Source of the DNA: an uncultured Flavobacteriales bacterium
Lineage (GTDB): Bacteria; Bacteroidota; Bacteroidia; Flavobacteriales_D; Parvicellaceae
Length of the DNA stretch: 56,692 bases
NCBI GenBank assembly: GCA_943788115.1
Contig: CALSPA010000020.1
Coordinates: 1-56,692, forward strand
Reading direction: 5' to 3'
Shown here: one piece after another, positions 1-7,973 of the stretch
Layout of the letters: each line of letters begins with the position of its first letter
How positions within the stretch are numbered: the stretch's first letter is position 1
Made by a program: the position numbers and the translations under genes
Notes under the pieces: model-generated
Database searches by the model: none
The model's input: the letters and a program-made list of their open reading frames with translations, nothing else
What the model was told of the DNA's origin: nothing

Positions 1-1
1 G

Positions 2-229
2 AGTAATATTGTTTTGACTGAAATAATATTGAAGCTTAAAGAATTGAACAAAAACAGTTCTAGTTTCATCTCATATTTTTTCAACTTTAAGTGATACTTG
101 TGATGAAATACATCTTTTGAGAAAGGGGGAGCAAATCAAATCAGTTCAAAAGGAGGACTTTAAAATATTAGAGCAAGAAATGAAAGATTTTACCATTGGA
201 AATCGAATTGAAAAACTTGAACTTAAATA
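2..229 (+). pseudogene. ABC transporter ATP-binding protein, C-terminal fragment, frameshifted
   Basis: Two reading frames join to give the tail of an ABC ATPase. Bases 2-55 read SNIVLTEIILKLKELNKN. Bases 51-229 read on in another frame as TVLVSSHIFSTLSDTCDEIH and then a segment ending IEKLELK and a stop. The VSSH is the H-loop region of ABC ATPases, and the following hydrophobic 'DEIHLLRKGE' segment is the usual last strand before the C-terminus. The two frames meet in an A-rich run at about 50-57, so one or more bases are missing or extra. The rest of the gene lies left of the window. It is followed directly by attC-like site A, so it may be the last part of a cassette. A sequencing error is as likely as true decay. 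The family call comes from motif recognition only. Confidence 0.6.
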
Positions 230-237
230 AGAAAAAC

Positions 238-312
238 GGCATACAACAAGGTGTATAGTGCATAGCACCCTGCGGGATGCTACGACACCATACACATCAA
301 CGTTATGTGCAA
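238..312 (+). repeat. attC-like imperfect inverted repeat, site A
   Basis: The left arm GCATACAACAAGGTGTATAG pairs imperfectly with the right arm ending CATACACATCAACGTTATGTGC. The outer boxes are AAC (left) and GTT (right), and the inner boxes GTGTAT and ATACAC are complementary. This two-box arrangement, with unpaired bases between outer and inner boxes, resembles an integron attC site (R''-L''...L'-R'). The predicted crossover is between G302 and T303. It has the same orientation as sites B to D and as the neighbouring genes. Confidence 0.55.
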
Positions 313-378
313 TGGATAAACAATAATGTATCAATCATTTGTAATTTATAATTAACTTTAAGACATATATATTTCATT

Positions 379-825
379 ATGAGAACTCTATCAGCATTAT
401 TTATCTTATCATTTATATTCACACTTTCATCTTGTGACAAATGGGAAGAAAAAGAAAAAGACGCATACTATTACTATTCCACTGATTTTAAATCAGATAA
501 TTTAAAGTCAGGATCGGGGACAATTTTAAACATTAATATTGATGATATTGACATTCTCTACACAGTCTTTTTTCATGAAAGGAAAGTTTGGAAATACAAG
601 TTAGTTGCGGAGTCTTCCGAAATCCAAAACGGCTCAAATAAATCTGATAAAGTTTTGGCTTATGAAGAAGGTGAGGCTAATGTAGATGATGATCTTAACA
701 TTCTATTTATTCCAGATTCAAACCCATCCGGTTCATACTCAGGTTATTTCGAAAACGACAAAAAGAATTTCAAGGTTTCTTTACCTGGATTGTATAATCG
801 TGAAATAAGTTTCTTGGGAAATTAG
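379..825 (+). CDS. small lipoprotein of unknown function (cassette gene)
   Basis: This is a 148-residue protein with a lipoprotein signal peptide. A hydrophobic stretch (residues 4-18) ends in the lipobox LSSC, with Cys19 as the expected lipidated residue, followed by DKWEEKEKD. The mature part is acidic and polar, with a Tyr-rich patch just after the charged linker, and probably forms beta strands. No known domain was recognised. The ATG at 379 follows attC-like site A by about 65 bases and the stop is six bases before site B, so the gene fills one cassette. No strong promoter was identified in the short leader. Function is unknown; an outer-membrane or periplasmic location is inferred from the lipobox. 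Confidence 0.75.
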   Translation: MRTLSALFILSFIFTLSSCDKWEEKEKDAYYYYSTDFKSDNLKSGSGTILNINIDDIDILYTVFFHERKVWKYKLVAESSEIQNGSNKSDKVLAYEEGEANVDDDLNILFIPDSNPSGSYSGYFENDKKNFKVSLPGLYNREISFLGN

Positions 826-830
826 TTTAC

Positions 831-908
831 TGCACATAACACAGTCTAAAATGCATGCCCTAACCTACCCATACCAACGCACGACATTTTAGACGCACCG
901 TTAGCCAC
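831..908 (+). repeat. attC-like imperfect inverted repeat, site B
   Basis: The left arm CATAACACAGTCTAAAATG is complementary, with bulges, to the right arm CATTTTAGACGCACCGTTAG. The inner boxes GTCTAAAATG and CATTTTAGAC pair perfectly over 10 bases. The outer boxes are TAAC and GTTA. The predicted crossover is between G900 and T901. The site separates two small exported-protein genes that share its orientation, as in integron cassettes. It lacks a T-tract, which argues against a simple terminator. Confidence 0.6.
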
Positions 909-924
909 AATTAAAAAATAAAAC

Positions 925-1272
925 ATGAAAAGAAATTTAATTCTACTTCTGATAATTGCTTTCCCTTCTGTGGTCTTTAGTCAATCTTATAAAGATTGGG
1001 ATGACCATGATGTTGTGAGATTTTACAAAAAGATTGATTTAGATTACAACACCTTGGACGAGGATGGAGAAGAAATAGACGAAATATATGTACCTACAAA
1101 AATCGAAGATGGAACATTTGAAGTTGAAGTTAGAAAGGTATCTTCAAAACTGTATCAGATTTACGGGACGAACATTTATATGTACTTCCGTTACTCTCCA
1201 TATCTATATAATTATGACGAAGGAATATTAGAGGTTTCATATAATTCTGGTACCTTTTATGAGGAACCATAA
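925..1272 (+). CDS. small secreted protein of unknown function (cassette gene)
   Basis: This 115-residue protein has a clear Sec signal peptide: MKRN, then a hydrophobic core to about residue 17 and a VVFSQ cleavage region. The mature part is acidic and rich in Tyr and Asp, with short alternating segments (for example FEVEVRKVSSKLYQIYG) suggesting a small beta domain. No family was recognised. The start codon lies 18 bases after site B and the stop about 10 bases before site C, so gene and repeat form a compact cassette of about 440 bases. There is no own promoter of any length, so it probably depends on read-through. A periplasmic or extracellular location is inferred from the signal peptide. 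Confidence 0.72.
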   Translation: MKRNLILLLIIAFPSVVFSQSYKDWDDHDVVRFYKKIDLDYNTLDEDGEEIDEIYVPTKIEDGTFEVEVRKVSSKLYQIYGTNIYMYFRYSPYLYNYDEGILEVSYNSGTFYEEP

Positions 1273-1282
1273 AAAACAAAAA

Positions 1283-1347
1283 GTGCTACAACAAAACCTA
1301 TACGCAATGCCCTTCGGGACACTACGCATAGCCAAACCGTTGGCAAA
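1283..1347 (+). repeat. attC-like imperfect inverted repeat, site C
   Basis: The left arm GCTACAACAAAACCTATACG pairs imperfectly with the right arm CGCATAGCCAAACCGTTGGC. The outer boxes are CAAC and GTTG, and the inner boxes CTATACGC and GCATAG are near-complementary. The central loop contains a second small stem (CCCTTCGGG). The predicted crossover is between G1339 and T1340. It follows the stop of the 115-residue secreted protein gene by about 10 bases. Confidence 0.5.
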
Positions 1348-1371
1348 CATTTAACCCGTGATAATAGAATT

Positions 1372-2083
1372 ATGAAAAAAAATCAATTTTACTCTATGCT
1401 TAGTTTTATTGGTTGCAATAGCTTTAACGAGTTGTACAGCAACCTCTAATGAAGAATCCTACAAACAAGTAACAATAGGAAACCAAAGTTTGGATGGCTG
1501 AAAACCTTAATGCAGAAAAATTTAGAAACGGGGACCCCATCCCTGAGGCTAAAACGGAAGAAGATTGGCAAAAAGCAGCTGAAAATAAGCAACCCGCATG
1601 GTGTTATTATGATAATGACCCTTCTAACTGGAGAGAAATTCGGCAAACTGTACAACTATGGCATGCCGTTGAATGACGACCCTCGGGGCCTAGCTCCTGA
1701 TAGGTTGGCGTATCCCAACGCAAGATTCAGATTGGGCTCATCTTGACTAATTGAGCTAGGTGGATGGCAAGATAAAGCAGGAGGCCAAATGAACTAGAAA
1801 AGTACAAGTGGTTGGAAAATACGATTGTGCAACGGTCACTTTAAATGAAAGTTTTGGTTTTTCTGGCACTTCCTGGCGGTGCTCGGTTGGCTAACAATAT
1901 TTTTCGTGGAGGCGGATCATTCAATGCTGACTGGTGGCAAGTTCGCTGAAAATGAATTGGCGTTCTTCGGAAGAGATTGCATACTTTAGCTTAGCGCTAT
2001 GACTTCAGACTATGGAGCCGCAACTATTAACCTATTCGATAGAAGGACGATTCGGTTTGTCAGTTCGATGTATTAAGAATGAG
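1372..2083 (+). pseudogene. FISUMP-domain lipoprotein, multiply frameshifted
   Basis: Pieces in three frames spell one protein. The first is a lipoprotein signal ending LTSCTATSNEES, then VTIGNQ. The next frame gives MAENLNAEKFRNGDPIPEAK followed by WCYYDNDPSN. Then come KLYNYGMPLN and DPRGLAPDRL, a GFSGTSWR-like piece, RSSEEIAYFSLAL, and finally GRFGLSVRCIKN. These match the order of motifs in the Fibrobacter succinogenes major paralogous (FISUMP) domain: VTIGxQxWMAENL, GxxYYDND, KLYN, DPRGLAP, SSE, and SVRC. At least five shifts are needed, for example at about 1494, 1628 and between 1745 and 2000. This is either a real pseudogene or poor sequence near a contig end. It sits between attC-like sites C and D. 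Confidence 0.7.
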
Positions 2084-2359
2084 ATGGAAAACAATGATGA
2101 AATTTCTTTATTAAAAAACGAATATGAATATATAGAAGCTGAGTTTGTCGACTTTTCAATGGGTGATTTTGCCCACTACACATTTAAAACAAAAAATGGA
2201 GAAGAGTATGATTTCAACGGTATTGAAGACTCATTTTTCGATGAAGAAGCCGATCATACAGGAAAATATTTTTATGTATTCTACAAGTCTGAAGAGCTGG
2301 TTGACCCAGAACATGGACCGTACACATCTGAAATAATTTATCGTATAATAGAAAAATAA
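2084..2359 (+). CDS. unknown acidic protein or C-terminal extension of the FISUMP protein
   Basis: The reading frame is open from about 2012, where it first carries the FISUMP ending (SVRCIKN) and then continues without a stop for about 90 residues. The first internal ATG after the FISUMP end is at 2084, giving a 91-residue acidic protein beginning MENNDEISLLKNEYEYIEAE. It has no signal peptide of its own. It may be a separate cassette protein whose leader was lost in a fusion, or a natural C-terminal extension. Alternating Phe and Tyr with Asp and Glu (DFSMGDFAHYTFKTKNGEEY) suggests a beta-rich fold. It ends three bases before attC-like site D. No family was recognised. Confidence 0.4.
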   Translation: MENNDEISLLKNEYEYIEAEFVDFSMGDFAHYTFKTKNGEEYDFNGIEDSFFDEEADHTGKYFYVFYKSEELVDPEHGPYTSEIIYRIIEK

Positions 2360-2361
2360 CG

Positions 2362-2418
2362 ATTTGCTAACAAAACCTAAACTGCATTAAAACGCAGTTT
2401 AGCCAGAACGTTGATTCT
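2362..2418 (+). repeat. attC-like inverted repeat, site D
   Basis: The inner arms CTAAACTGC and GCAGTTTAG are perfectly complementary over nine bases around an 8-base loop. The outer boxes GCTAAC and GTTGAT give AAC/GTT pairing. The predicted crossover is between G2410 and T2411. It is the shortest and most symmetric of the four sites, so a terminator is a fair alternative, but there is no T-tract on either strand. Confidence 0.5.
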
Positions 2419-2589
2419 TTGATTATATGAAAGTCAAGATAGCCAATACTCATGATGCTGTATGATTGTTATCATTTCGCATTGTCATTCATCTTTTGTA
2501 ATTTCCCTACTCAACCAAGAACTACGTTTGCAAGGCCGTTGGGTGGTGCATTTTGAAGGATCATCCGAACATTTAATAAATAACAGAAT

Positions 2590-3867
2590 ATGAACGAAAT
2601 AATTTGCCCGAATTGTAATAAAGCTTTCAAAGTTGACGAAGCTGGGTTTGCCGAAATTCTTAAACAAGTTCGAGACCATCAATTTGAGGAAGAATTGAAA
2701 AAACGACTTACTATTGCAGAAGAGCAAAAACAAAGTGCTGTTGAACTTGCTGTAGCCAAAACAAAAAATTCGGTACAAGAAGAACTTACAAATAAAGACA
2801 AAGAAATAACAGAACTAAAAGCCAATAGCAAAAGTGAATTAAGAGATAGTTTAGCTGAAAAAGATAGTGAGTTAGCTGAAATGAAGTCTAAAATTCAAAA
2901 TTTTGAAACTGTAAAAGAGTTGGCTGTATCAAAAGCGACAAAGGAAATTGAAAAACAACGCGACACTTTTGAAAATGATGTAAAAACCAAAGAATTAGAA
3001 AAACAAAATCTTAAAAATTCATTAGAACAAAAATATTCAACAGAACTTCAAAGTAAGGATGCCATTATCAAATTCAAAGAAGATGAAATTGCACGTGTTA
3101 AGGATATGAAACTCAAACTCTCAACCAAAATGCTTGGTGAAAGTTTAGAACAACATTGCGAAATTGAATTCAATAAACTTCGAGCAACAGCATTTCAAAA
3201 TTCATATTTTGAAAAAGATAATGACTCGAAAGCCGGAACGAAAGGCGATTACATTTACCGAGAAACTGACGAATCAGGGAATGAAATCATTTCAATTATG
3301 TTTGAAATGAAAAACGAAAATGATGCAACTGATAAGAAAAAGAAGAATGAAGATTTCTTTGGTAAACTAGATAAAGACCGTAAAGAAAAAAACTGTGAAT
3401 ATGCGGTTTTGGTATCCTTACTAGAAAAAGAAAATGAGTTCTATAATTCAGGAATAGTAGATGTTTCATATAAGTTTGACAAAATGTATGTAGTTCGACC
3501 TCAATTTTTCATTCCAATAATCACACTTCTTCGTAACGCTGCAATGAATTCATTGAAATACAAACAAGAGCTGAATTTGATTCGTAATCAAAATATTGAT
3601 ATTACCAATTTTGAGGAAAATATTGAGTTATTTAGAAAAGGGTTTGCTTATAATTATGATTTAGCTAGTCGAAAATTTAAAACAGCGATTGACGAGATAG
3701 ATAAAACAATTACTCATCTTCAAAAAACGAAAGATGCTCTGTTATCATCAGAAAATAATTTACGTTTGGCAAATAATAAAGCAGATGATTTGACAATCAA
3801 AAAATTGACTCACGGAAACCCTACGATGAAGGGGAAATTTGATGATCTGAAAGAAATCGATGAATAA
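2590..3867 (+). CDS. DUF2130-type protein, coiled coil plus nuclease-like domain
   Basis: This 425-residue protein starts with a short zinc-ribbon-like knuckle (CPNCNKAF, residues 6-13). A long Lys/Glu-rich coiled coil follows (about 30-185), and then a globular domain of the DUF2130 type. The globular domain contains [10 protein letters not shown] and then [10 protein letters not shown] (about 218-242). The spacing of that Asp and of E-x-K resembles the active site of PD-(D/E)XK nucleases. DUF2130 membership is recognised from overall layout and these motifs; nuclease activity is inference. The gene lies between site D and a half site at 3873, so it may be a fourth cassette. No signal peptide is present, so it is cytoplasmic. 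The ATG at 2590 has about 170 bases of non-coding leader. Confidence 0.7.
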   Translation: MNEIICPNCNKAFKVDEAGFAEILKQVRDHQFEEELKKRLTIAEEQKQSAVELAVAKTKNSVQEELTNKDKEITELKANSKSELRDSLAEKDSELAEMKSKIQNFETVKELAVSKATKEIEKQRDTFENDVKTKELEKQNLKNSLEQKYSTELQSKDAIIKFKEDEIARVKDMKLKLSTKMLGESLEQHCEIEFNKLRATAFQNSYFEKDNDSKAGTKGDYIYRETDESGNEIISIMFEMKNENDATDKKKKNEDFFGKLDKDRKEKNCEYAVLVSLLEKENEFYNSGIVDVSYKFDKMYVVRPQFFIPIITLLRNAAMNSLKYKQELNLIRNQNIDITNFEENIELFRKGFAYNYDLASRKFKTAIDEIDKTITHLQKTKDALLSSENNLRLANNKADDLTIKKLTHGNPTMKGKFDDLKEIDE

Positions 3868-3872
3868 AAAAT

Positions 3873-3900
3873 GACACCACAACAAAGTGTATAGTGCTGG
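3873..3900 (+). repeat. half attC-like site, right half missing
   Basis: GACACCACAACAAAGTGTAT closely copies the left arm of site A (CATACAACAAGGTGTATAG) and continues with TAGTGCTGG. No matching right arm with GTT follows within 150 bases. It is therefore a truncated or recombined site marking the end of the recognisable array. Confidence 0.4.
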
Positions 3901-4394
3901 TAATATAAGAGAAAAAAAAATTAGTCCTGGACATTACGATAAAATTGATGTTTATTAATAAAACGTAAGGCGTATCAATATGAGAGTGAAGTGAGATTGA
4001 TTAAATATACTCTCAAAAAAAAAGAGGATTATATACTCTAGCCAATTTCAATTTTCATGAATTAATATCCCAAGTGACACTTGACCCAAGAATGTCTGAA
4101 ATGGAATGCGATTTATGGGAAAAGTATTTATGTGATTATGATATTTCCAATATTCATGGATCTAGAGAAAATGGTGGAAGAAGAAGAATTCAAAGAAATA
4201 ATTTACTACGAAAAAAGAAGATTAGAATATAAATGCCACAAAACTGGAAAACAAGTATTAAAGCTGTTAGAGGAAGAAGTTTGTGAGATTTAAATACTAT
4301 TAAGTATAAGTTTATTTCAAAGATTTAAATACTAACTTTATTGAGGAGAAATAAACCTATTACGTTTATCCTCTTTGCACTCAATTTAAAACAA
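3901..4394 (+). other. gene-poor stretch, possible gene remnants
   Basis: No convincing gene is present in these 494 bases. One frame is open from about 4005 to 4232. It reads LANFNFHELISQVTLDPRMS and continues through DLWEKYLCDYDISNIHGSRE with fairly protein-like composition. A second frame, open from 4081 to 4293, ends KQVLKLLEEEVCEI. Together they could be a decayed or frameshifted gene of about 95 residues, but neither part was recognised. The rest is A/T-rich. Confidence 0.2.
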
Positions 4395-5015
4395 ATGAAA
4401 ACTTTTATTTTAGATATAATTCCAAAAGTTCTTAAATATTCAAAAGCTTTAGACTTTAAAACCCAGCTTGAAAACCATCATTGGGTTTTGATTGATGGAA
4501 TACAAACCGACAAGTTAGTATACATATTTAGACCTAACAACCAACTAATTATCTCAAAAAATGGGAATGTTAAAAAAGGAAATTGGGAATCACTTGGCAA
4601 TAATTCTATTTTAATTGAGTACAGAGAGGTATCGCTATTGCTTAGACAAGGATTTTACACTCCTGAAATACTTGCTTTAAAGTTAGACAGTAAAAATGAG
4701 TTCGTAATTTTTGTTAACGAAACAATTTACGGTAAGGAAATAAATAATCTTGATGATGTTGTCGCTTATTTAAAAAGTAAGGAACCACCTAAAGATAAAC
4801 CAAAACTTATAATTAATCCTGAGACCAAGAAACCGATTTACTTTTATATTGATAAAAAAGGAGAGCATGGACCAATCTCATTATTAAAGTTAAAAGAGTT
4901 AATTGTTAATGATCCTATTTCAAAAAACTACTTTGTAAGAAATAATACTGAAACTTCTTACTATAAAAGAAAGCGGATTGGAATGTTACTTAGTAGAATT
5001 GAATGGTATAAATAA
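4395..5015 (+). CDS. uncharacterised protein with C-terminal GYF_2-like segment
   Basis: The preferred start is the ATG at 4395 (MKTFILDIIPKVLKYSKALD), giving 206 residues; the frame is open further upstream only through a TTG at 4341. There is no signal peptide. The N-terminal two thirds look like a mixed fold (NHHWVLIDG, KGNWESLGNNSILIEYREV) similar in texture to small immunity or accessory proteins, but no family was recognised. Residues of about 145-200 (YFYIDKKGEHGPISLLKLKE) resemble the GYF_2 (DUF4339) pattern: an aromatic stretch, a GxxGP turn, then a helix of 'L..LI'. It is the last accessory gene before tRNA-Pro. Its role is unknown. Confidence 0.6.
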   Translation: MKTFILDIIPKVLKYSKALDFKTQLENHHWVLIDGIQTDKLVYIFRPNNQLIISKNGNVKKGNWESLGNNSILIEYREVSLLLRQGFYTPEILALKLDSKNEFVIFVNETIYGKEINNLDDVVAYLKSKEPPKDKPKLIINPETKKPIYFYIDKKGEHGPISLLKLKELIVNDPISKNYFVRNNTETSYYKRKRIGMLLSRIEWYK

Positions 5016-5030
5016 AAACCCTAATGCCTA

Positions 5031-5060
5031 AAAAAAGCCCATCAAAAGACAGGCTTTAAA
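5031..5060 (-). terminator. terminator after tRNA-Pro
   Basis: On the minus strand AAAGCC and GGCTTT form a six-pair stem around an 11-base loop, followed by a run of seven T. It starts two bases after the 3' end of the tRNA-Pro gene. Confidence 0.6.
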
Positions 5061-5061
5061 G

Positions 5062-5136
5062 TCGGGATGGGGAGATTCGAACTCCCGACCTCTGGTCCCC
5101 CAGACCAGCACGCTAACCTGACTGCGCCACATCCCG
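5062..5136 (-). tRNA. tRNA-Pro (anticodon GGG)
   Basis: On the minus strand the 75-base gene folds as a full cloverleaf. The acceptor stem is CGGGATG with CATCCCG, and the discriminator is A. The anticodon stem CTGGT/ACCAG closes the loop CTGGGGG, with anticodon GGG. The T arm contains GTTCGAATC. No CCA is encoded. It is the boundary between the accessory block (left, at its 3' end) and core genes (right), the usual polarity for island insertion at a tRNA 3' end. Confidence 0.95.
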
Positions 5137-5213
5137 AAATTGTTTGCAAATGGCATTGCAAAAATATTATTTTTTGTATATTTAACTGATATACAATTAA
5201 TTATTAACTAAAT

Positions 5214-5260
5214 CTCAGGTCCCCCAGACGCGCACTTTAACCGGACTAAGCTACACCCCG
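5214..5260 (-). pseudogene. 5' half of a tRNA-Pro gene (relic)
   Basis: The minus strand reads CGGGGTGTAGCTTAGTCCGG and continues through a GTCTGGGGGACC anticodon region, then stops resembling a tRNA. It has the acceptor 5' strand, D arm and a GGG anticodon, but no T arm or acceptor 3' strand follows. It lies 77 bases upstream of the complete tRNA-Pro on the same strand. It is probably a duplicated tRNA partly deleted, or a recombination scar. Confidence 0.6.
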
Positions 5261-5329
5261 AATAACTAATAATTCCAGAACAAAAATAATTGATTTCTGA
5301 AAAGCAACACTAATATTTAAAACAGAATA

Positions 5330-7825
5330 TTAAACAGGATCTACATCTATTTTAACCCTTACAGATTTAAATTCTTTTTGTTGTTTTAACCAAGCAGCAA
5401 TACTAAGTAAATAAACTTTAATTTTCTTTGGAGAAGCTGTTTTTTCAAACTTAAGCGTTATTACTTTATGATACGAATTTCTAATTCTTGGAATTGATGG
5501 ATATTCTGGACCTAAAACTCTGCTACCTAGCTTATTTCTTAAGGTTTTAACTAATATATCACTAGCATCATCTACCACACCAACCATTTTATGAATAATG
5601 GTAAGCTTAATTAAACGTGTGAATGGTGGATAATTAAATTGTTTTCGTTCTGCAAGCTCTTGCTCATACATTCCTTGGTAATCGTGTTGCATAAGCTTTT
5701 GTAAAATCCAATGATCTGGATTGTATGACTGAACGATTACTTTCCCTCTTTTCTTCTTCCTTCCTGCCCTACCACTAACCTGTGCCATTAGTTGAAAAGA
5801 ACGCTCAAAAGCTCTAAAATCAGGAAAATAAAGCATGTCGTCTGCATTTAAAATACCAACTAGTGATACATGATCAAAATCCAAACCCTTAGAAACCATT
5901 TGAGTTCCAATAAGAATATCTATTTCTCTTTTTTCAAAAGATTCAATAATCTGGTGATATGCATTTTTCTTTCGAGTAGTATCTAAATCCATTCGTTTAA
6001 CCCTAACCTTATCCCCTAGAAGTGTTTCTATTTCTTCTTCTATTTTTTCTGTACCAAAACCTAGCATTTTTAAAGAAGATGATCCACAAGCACCGCATTG
6101 ATTTGGCACTGGTTGTTGAAAACCACAATAGTGACAATTCATTGTATTTGGATACTTATGATAAGTTAAGCTAACATCACAACTTTGACACATGGTTTTC
6201 CAACCACAAACCTCACACATCCATTTAGGAGCATACCCTCTTCTATTTTGAAAAAGAATAACCTGCTCACCTCGTTCAATAACTTCCTTAATTTCATTAA
6301 GCAACATCAAAGAAAAAATACCTTGCATTTCTTTTTTATTGGTTGCCATTTTCAAGTCTGAACACAGAATTTCTGGAAGCATTACATTGTTAAACCTAGT
6401 ATTTAACTCAACGTATTTAAAAACTTCATTATCAGAATTTAACATTGTTTCAACACTAGGTGTAGCAGTACCCATTAGCACTTGACACTGGTGCAATTTA
6501 GAAAGCTTAAAAGCCACATCTCTAGCATGATACCTAGGAGCTGGATCGTACTGCTTAAAAGAAGACTCATGTTCTTCATCTATAACAATTAGTCCTAATC
6601 TTTTAAATGGCAAAAAAACTGAAGAACGAGCACCAATAATAACATCGTATTGCTGTAAATTTTCATTAATTACAGATTTCCAAACCTCCACCCTTTCATT
6701 TGAGGAAAATCTAGAATGATAAACTCCTATTTTATCTCCAAAATACTTCCTCAATCTTGTAATTAGCTGAGTAGTTAGCGCAATTTCAGGAAGTAAATAT
6801 AACACCTGATTACCCAAAGCAATTTGGTCTCTAATCAGCTTTACATAAATCTCTGTTTTACCACTTCCAGTAATTCCATGAAGTAAAACAGGTTTAGAGT
6901 CTTCAAACCCTTCTACAACTTGCTCATATGCATTTTGTTGAGCTTCAGATAAATTCTTATCTTCTAATTGCTCACCATTATAGCTTCCAAATCGACTTAT
7001 CTCCTGGGAGGATTCAACTAGAATATTTTTTTTAATCAATCCATTCAGAACTGCTAAACTCGCTCCTGAAGCAGCTAACAAATCTTTCTTATCAATGGAA
7101 CTATAATTTTCTCCCTCTTGAGAAAGCTGAATTAACTTTAGCAATAAATCTTCCTGCTTAGGAGCCCTGCCAATTAATTCAAAAGCAGTAGCTGTTTTAT
7201 TCGGAGACTGAAAATCTAAAGCAAGAGTTATTAATTTTTTAAGTTTTGGCCTATACAATCGTTTAATCTCCTGCTCTACTTTAATCAAATTCTTACGCAA
7301 CATTTGATCTACAATAGGATAAACAACCTTTTTGTCTAAAATTTGACCCACATCTTCTAAAGAAAGTACTCCAGCAACTTCTAAAGCATCTAGAATAAGA
7401 ATTTCCTGATCTAACAGCTGGTCTATATACTCGTTTTCAGAAAAAGTATTACGAACTATCTTTGTTTCACTTGCTAGCTTTAATGAACTTGGAAGAGCTG
7501 CTATCATCACCTCTCCAATATGACACATGTAATAACTAGCTATCCAATCCCACAAAGCCAACTGATTAGCTGTAACAATTGGGAATTCATCTAAAATGTA
7601 TTCAATGTATTTTGTTGGATAAGAAGGAATATTCTCGTGAACATTGTTAACAATAGCCGTGTAAAGTTTATTTCTACCAAGAGGAACTATTACTCGTTGC
7701 CCAACCTTAACCAAATTATTCAACTCAAAAGGAAGCCTGTAAGAATAGTAATTTGGCACCGAAAGTGGCAAAATAACGTCTACAAAATATGTTTTACGAT
7801 TACTGTTCAAAATGCTAAAAATCAA
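5330..7825 (-). CDS. priA: primosomal protein N' (replication restart helicase PriA)
   Basis: This 831-residue PriA is a superfamily 2 helicase that reloads the replisome at stalled forks. The N-terminal DNA-binding region is typical (YFVDVILPLSVPNYYSYRLP). Walker A is HGITGSGKT (about residue 318) and the DEEH box is in IVIDEEHESSF (about 417). The zinc-binding Cys pairs are CEVCGWKTMCQSC and CHYC...CGAC (about 535-580), and a helicase C domain with QVSGRAGR follows. Length fits the family. There is no in-frame ATG near the N-terminus. The first frame codon used here is TTG at 7825, but a TAnnTTTG box overlaps it, so TTG at 7810 (followed by NSNRKTYF) is an alternative start. Divergent from the lipoprotein gene at 7974. 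Confidence 0.96.
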   Translation of the reverse strand: MIFSILNSNRKTYFVDVILPLSVPNYYSYRLPFELNNLVKVGQRVIVPLGRNKLYTAIVNNVHENIPSYPTKYIEYILDEFPIVTANQLALWDWIASYYMCHIGEVMIAALPSSLKLASETKIVRNTFSENEYIDQLLDQEILILDALEVAGVLSLEDVGQILDKKVVYPIVDQMLRKNLIKVEQEIKRLYRPKLKKLITLALDFQSPNKTATAFELIGRAPKQEDLLLKLIQLSQEGENYSSIDKKDLLAASGASLAVLNGLIKKNILVESSQEISRFGSYNGEQLEDKNLSEAQQNAYEQVVEGFEDSKPVLLHGITGSGKTEIYVKLIRDQIALGNQVLYLLPEIALTTQLITRLRKYFGDKIGVYHSRFSSNERVEVWKSVINENLQQYDVIIGARSSVFLPFKRLGLIVIDEEHESSFKQYDPAPRYHARDVAFKLSKLHQCQVLMGTATPSVETMLNSDNEVFKYVELNTRFNNVMLPEILCSDLKMATNKKEMQGIFSLMLLNEIKEVIERGEQVILFQNRRGYAPKWMCEVCGWKTMCQSCDVSLTYHKYPNTMNCHYCGFQQPVPNQCGACGSSSLKMLGFGTEKIEEEIETLLGDKVRVKRMDLDTTRKKNAYHQIIESFEKREIDILIGTQMVSKGLDFDHVSLVGILNADDMLYFPDFRAFERSFQLMAQVSGRAGRKKKRGKVIVQSYNPDHWILQKLMQHDYQGMYEQELAERKQFNYPPFTRLIKLTIIHKMVGVVDDASDILVKTLRNKLGSRVLGPEYPSIPRIRNSYHKVITLKFEKTASPKKIKVYLLSIAAWLKQQKEFKSVRVKIDVDPV

Positions 7826-7830
7826 ATTTA
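7823..7830 (-). promoter_or_regulatory. candidate -7 box for priA
   Basis: The minus strand has TAAATTTG, matching the Bacteroidota primary-sigma -7 box TAnnTTTG. Its position at the presumed start codon suggests a very short leader or a start slightly downstream at 7810. No clear -33 TTG was found. Confidence 0.35.
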
Positions 7831-7910
7831 TAAAGGTAAATCATGAAATTAACTCAAATCAGTAATAACTTTAATAAATAGTTAATAACAATAGTACAAT
7901 TAAAGGGTGC

Positions 7911-7918
7911 TAATTTTG
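7911..7918 (+). promoter_or_regulatory. candidate -7 box for the lipoprotein operon
   Basis: TAATTTTG matches TAnnTTTG and lies 56 bases before the ATG at 7974. No convincing TTG was seen at the -33 distance, so support is partial. Confidence 0.35.
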
Positions 7919-7973
7919 GAAGTTAAATGCTTTATTATTTCCTTTGATTAATTATGACCTTAGAATACTACTC

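Noticed and set aside
2362..2418. Site D as an ordinary terminator
   Set aside because: Symmetric stem but no T-tract on either strand, and its AAC/GTT outer boxes match sites A to C; the terminator option is noted but ranked lower.
4081..4293. Open frame in the gene-poor stretch as a real gene
   Set aside because: TTG start only, no recognisable family; better treated as an unresolved remnant.
5214..5260. Second functional tRNA-Pro
   Set aside because: Only the 5' half is present; no T arm or 3' acceptor strand follows.
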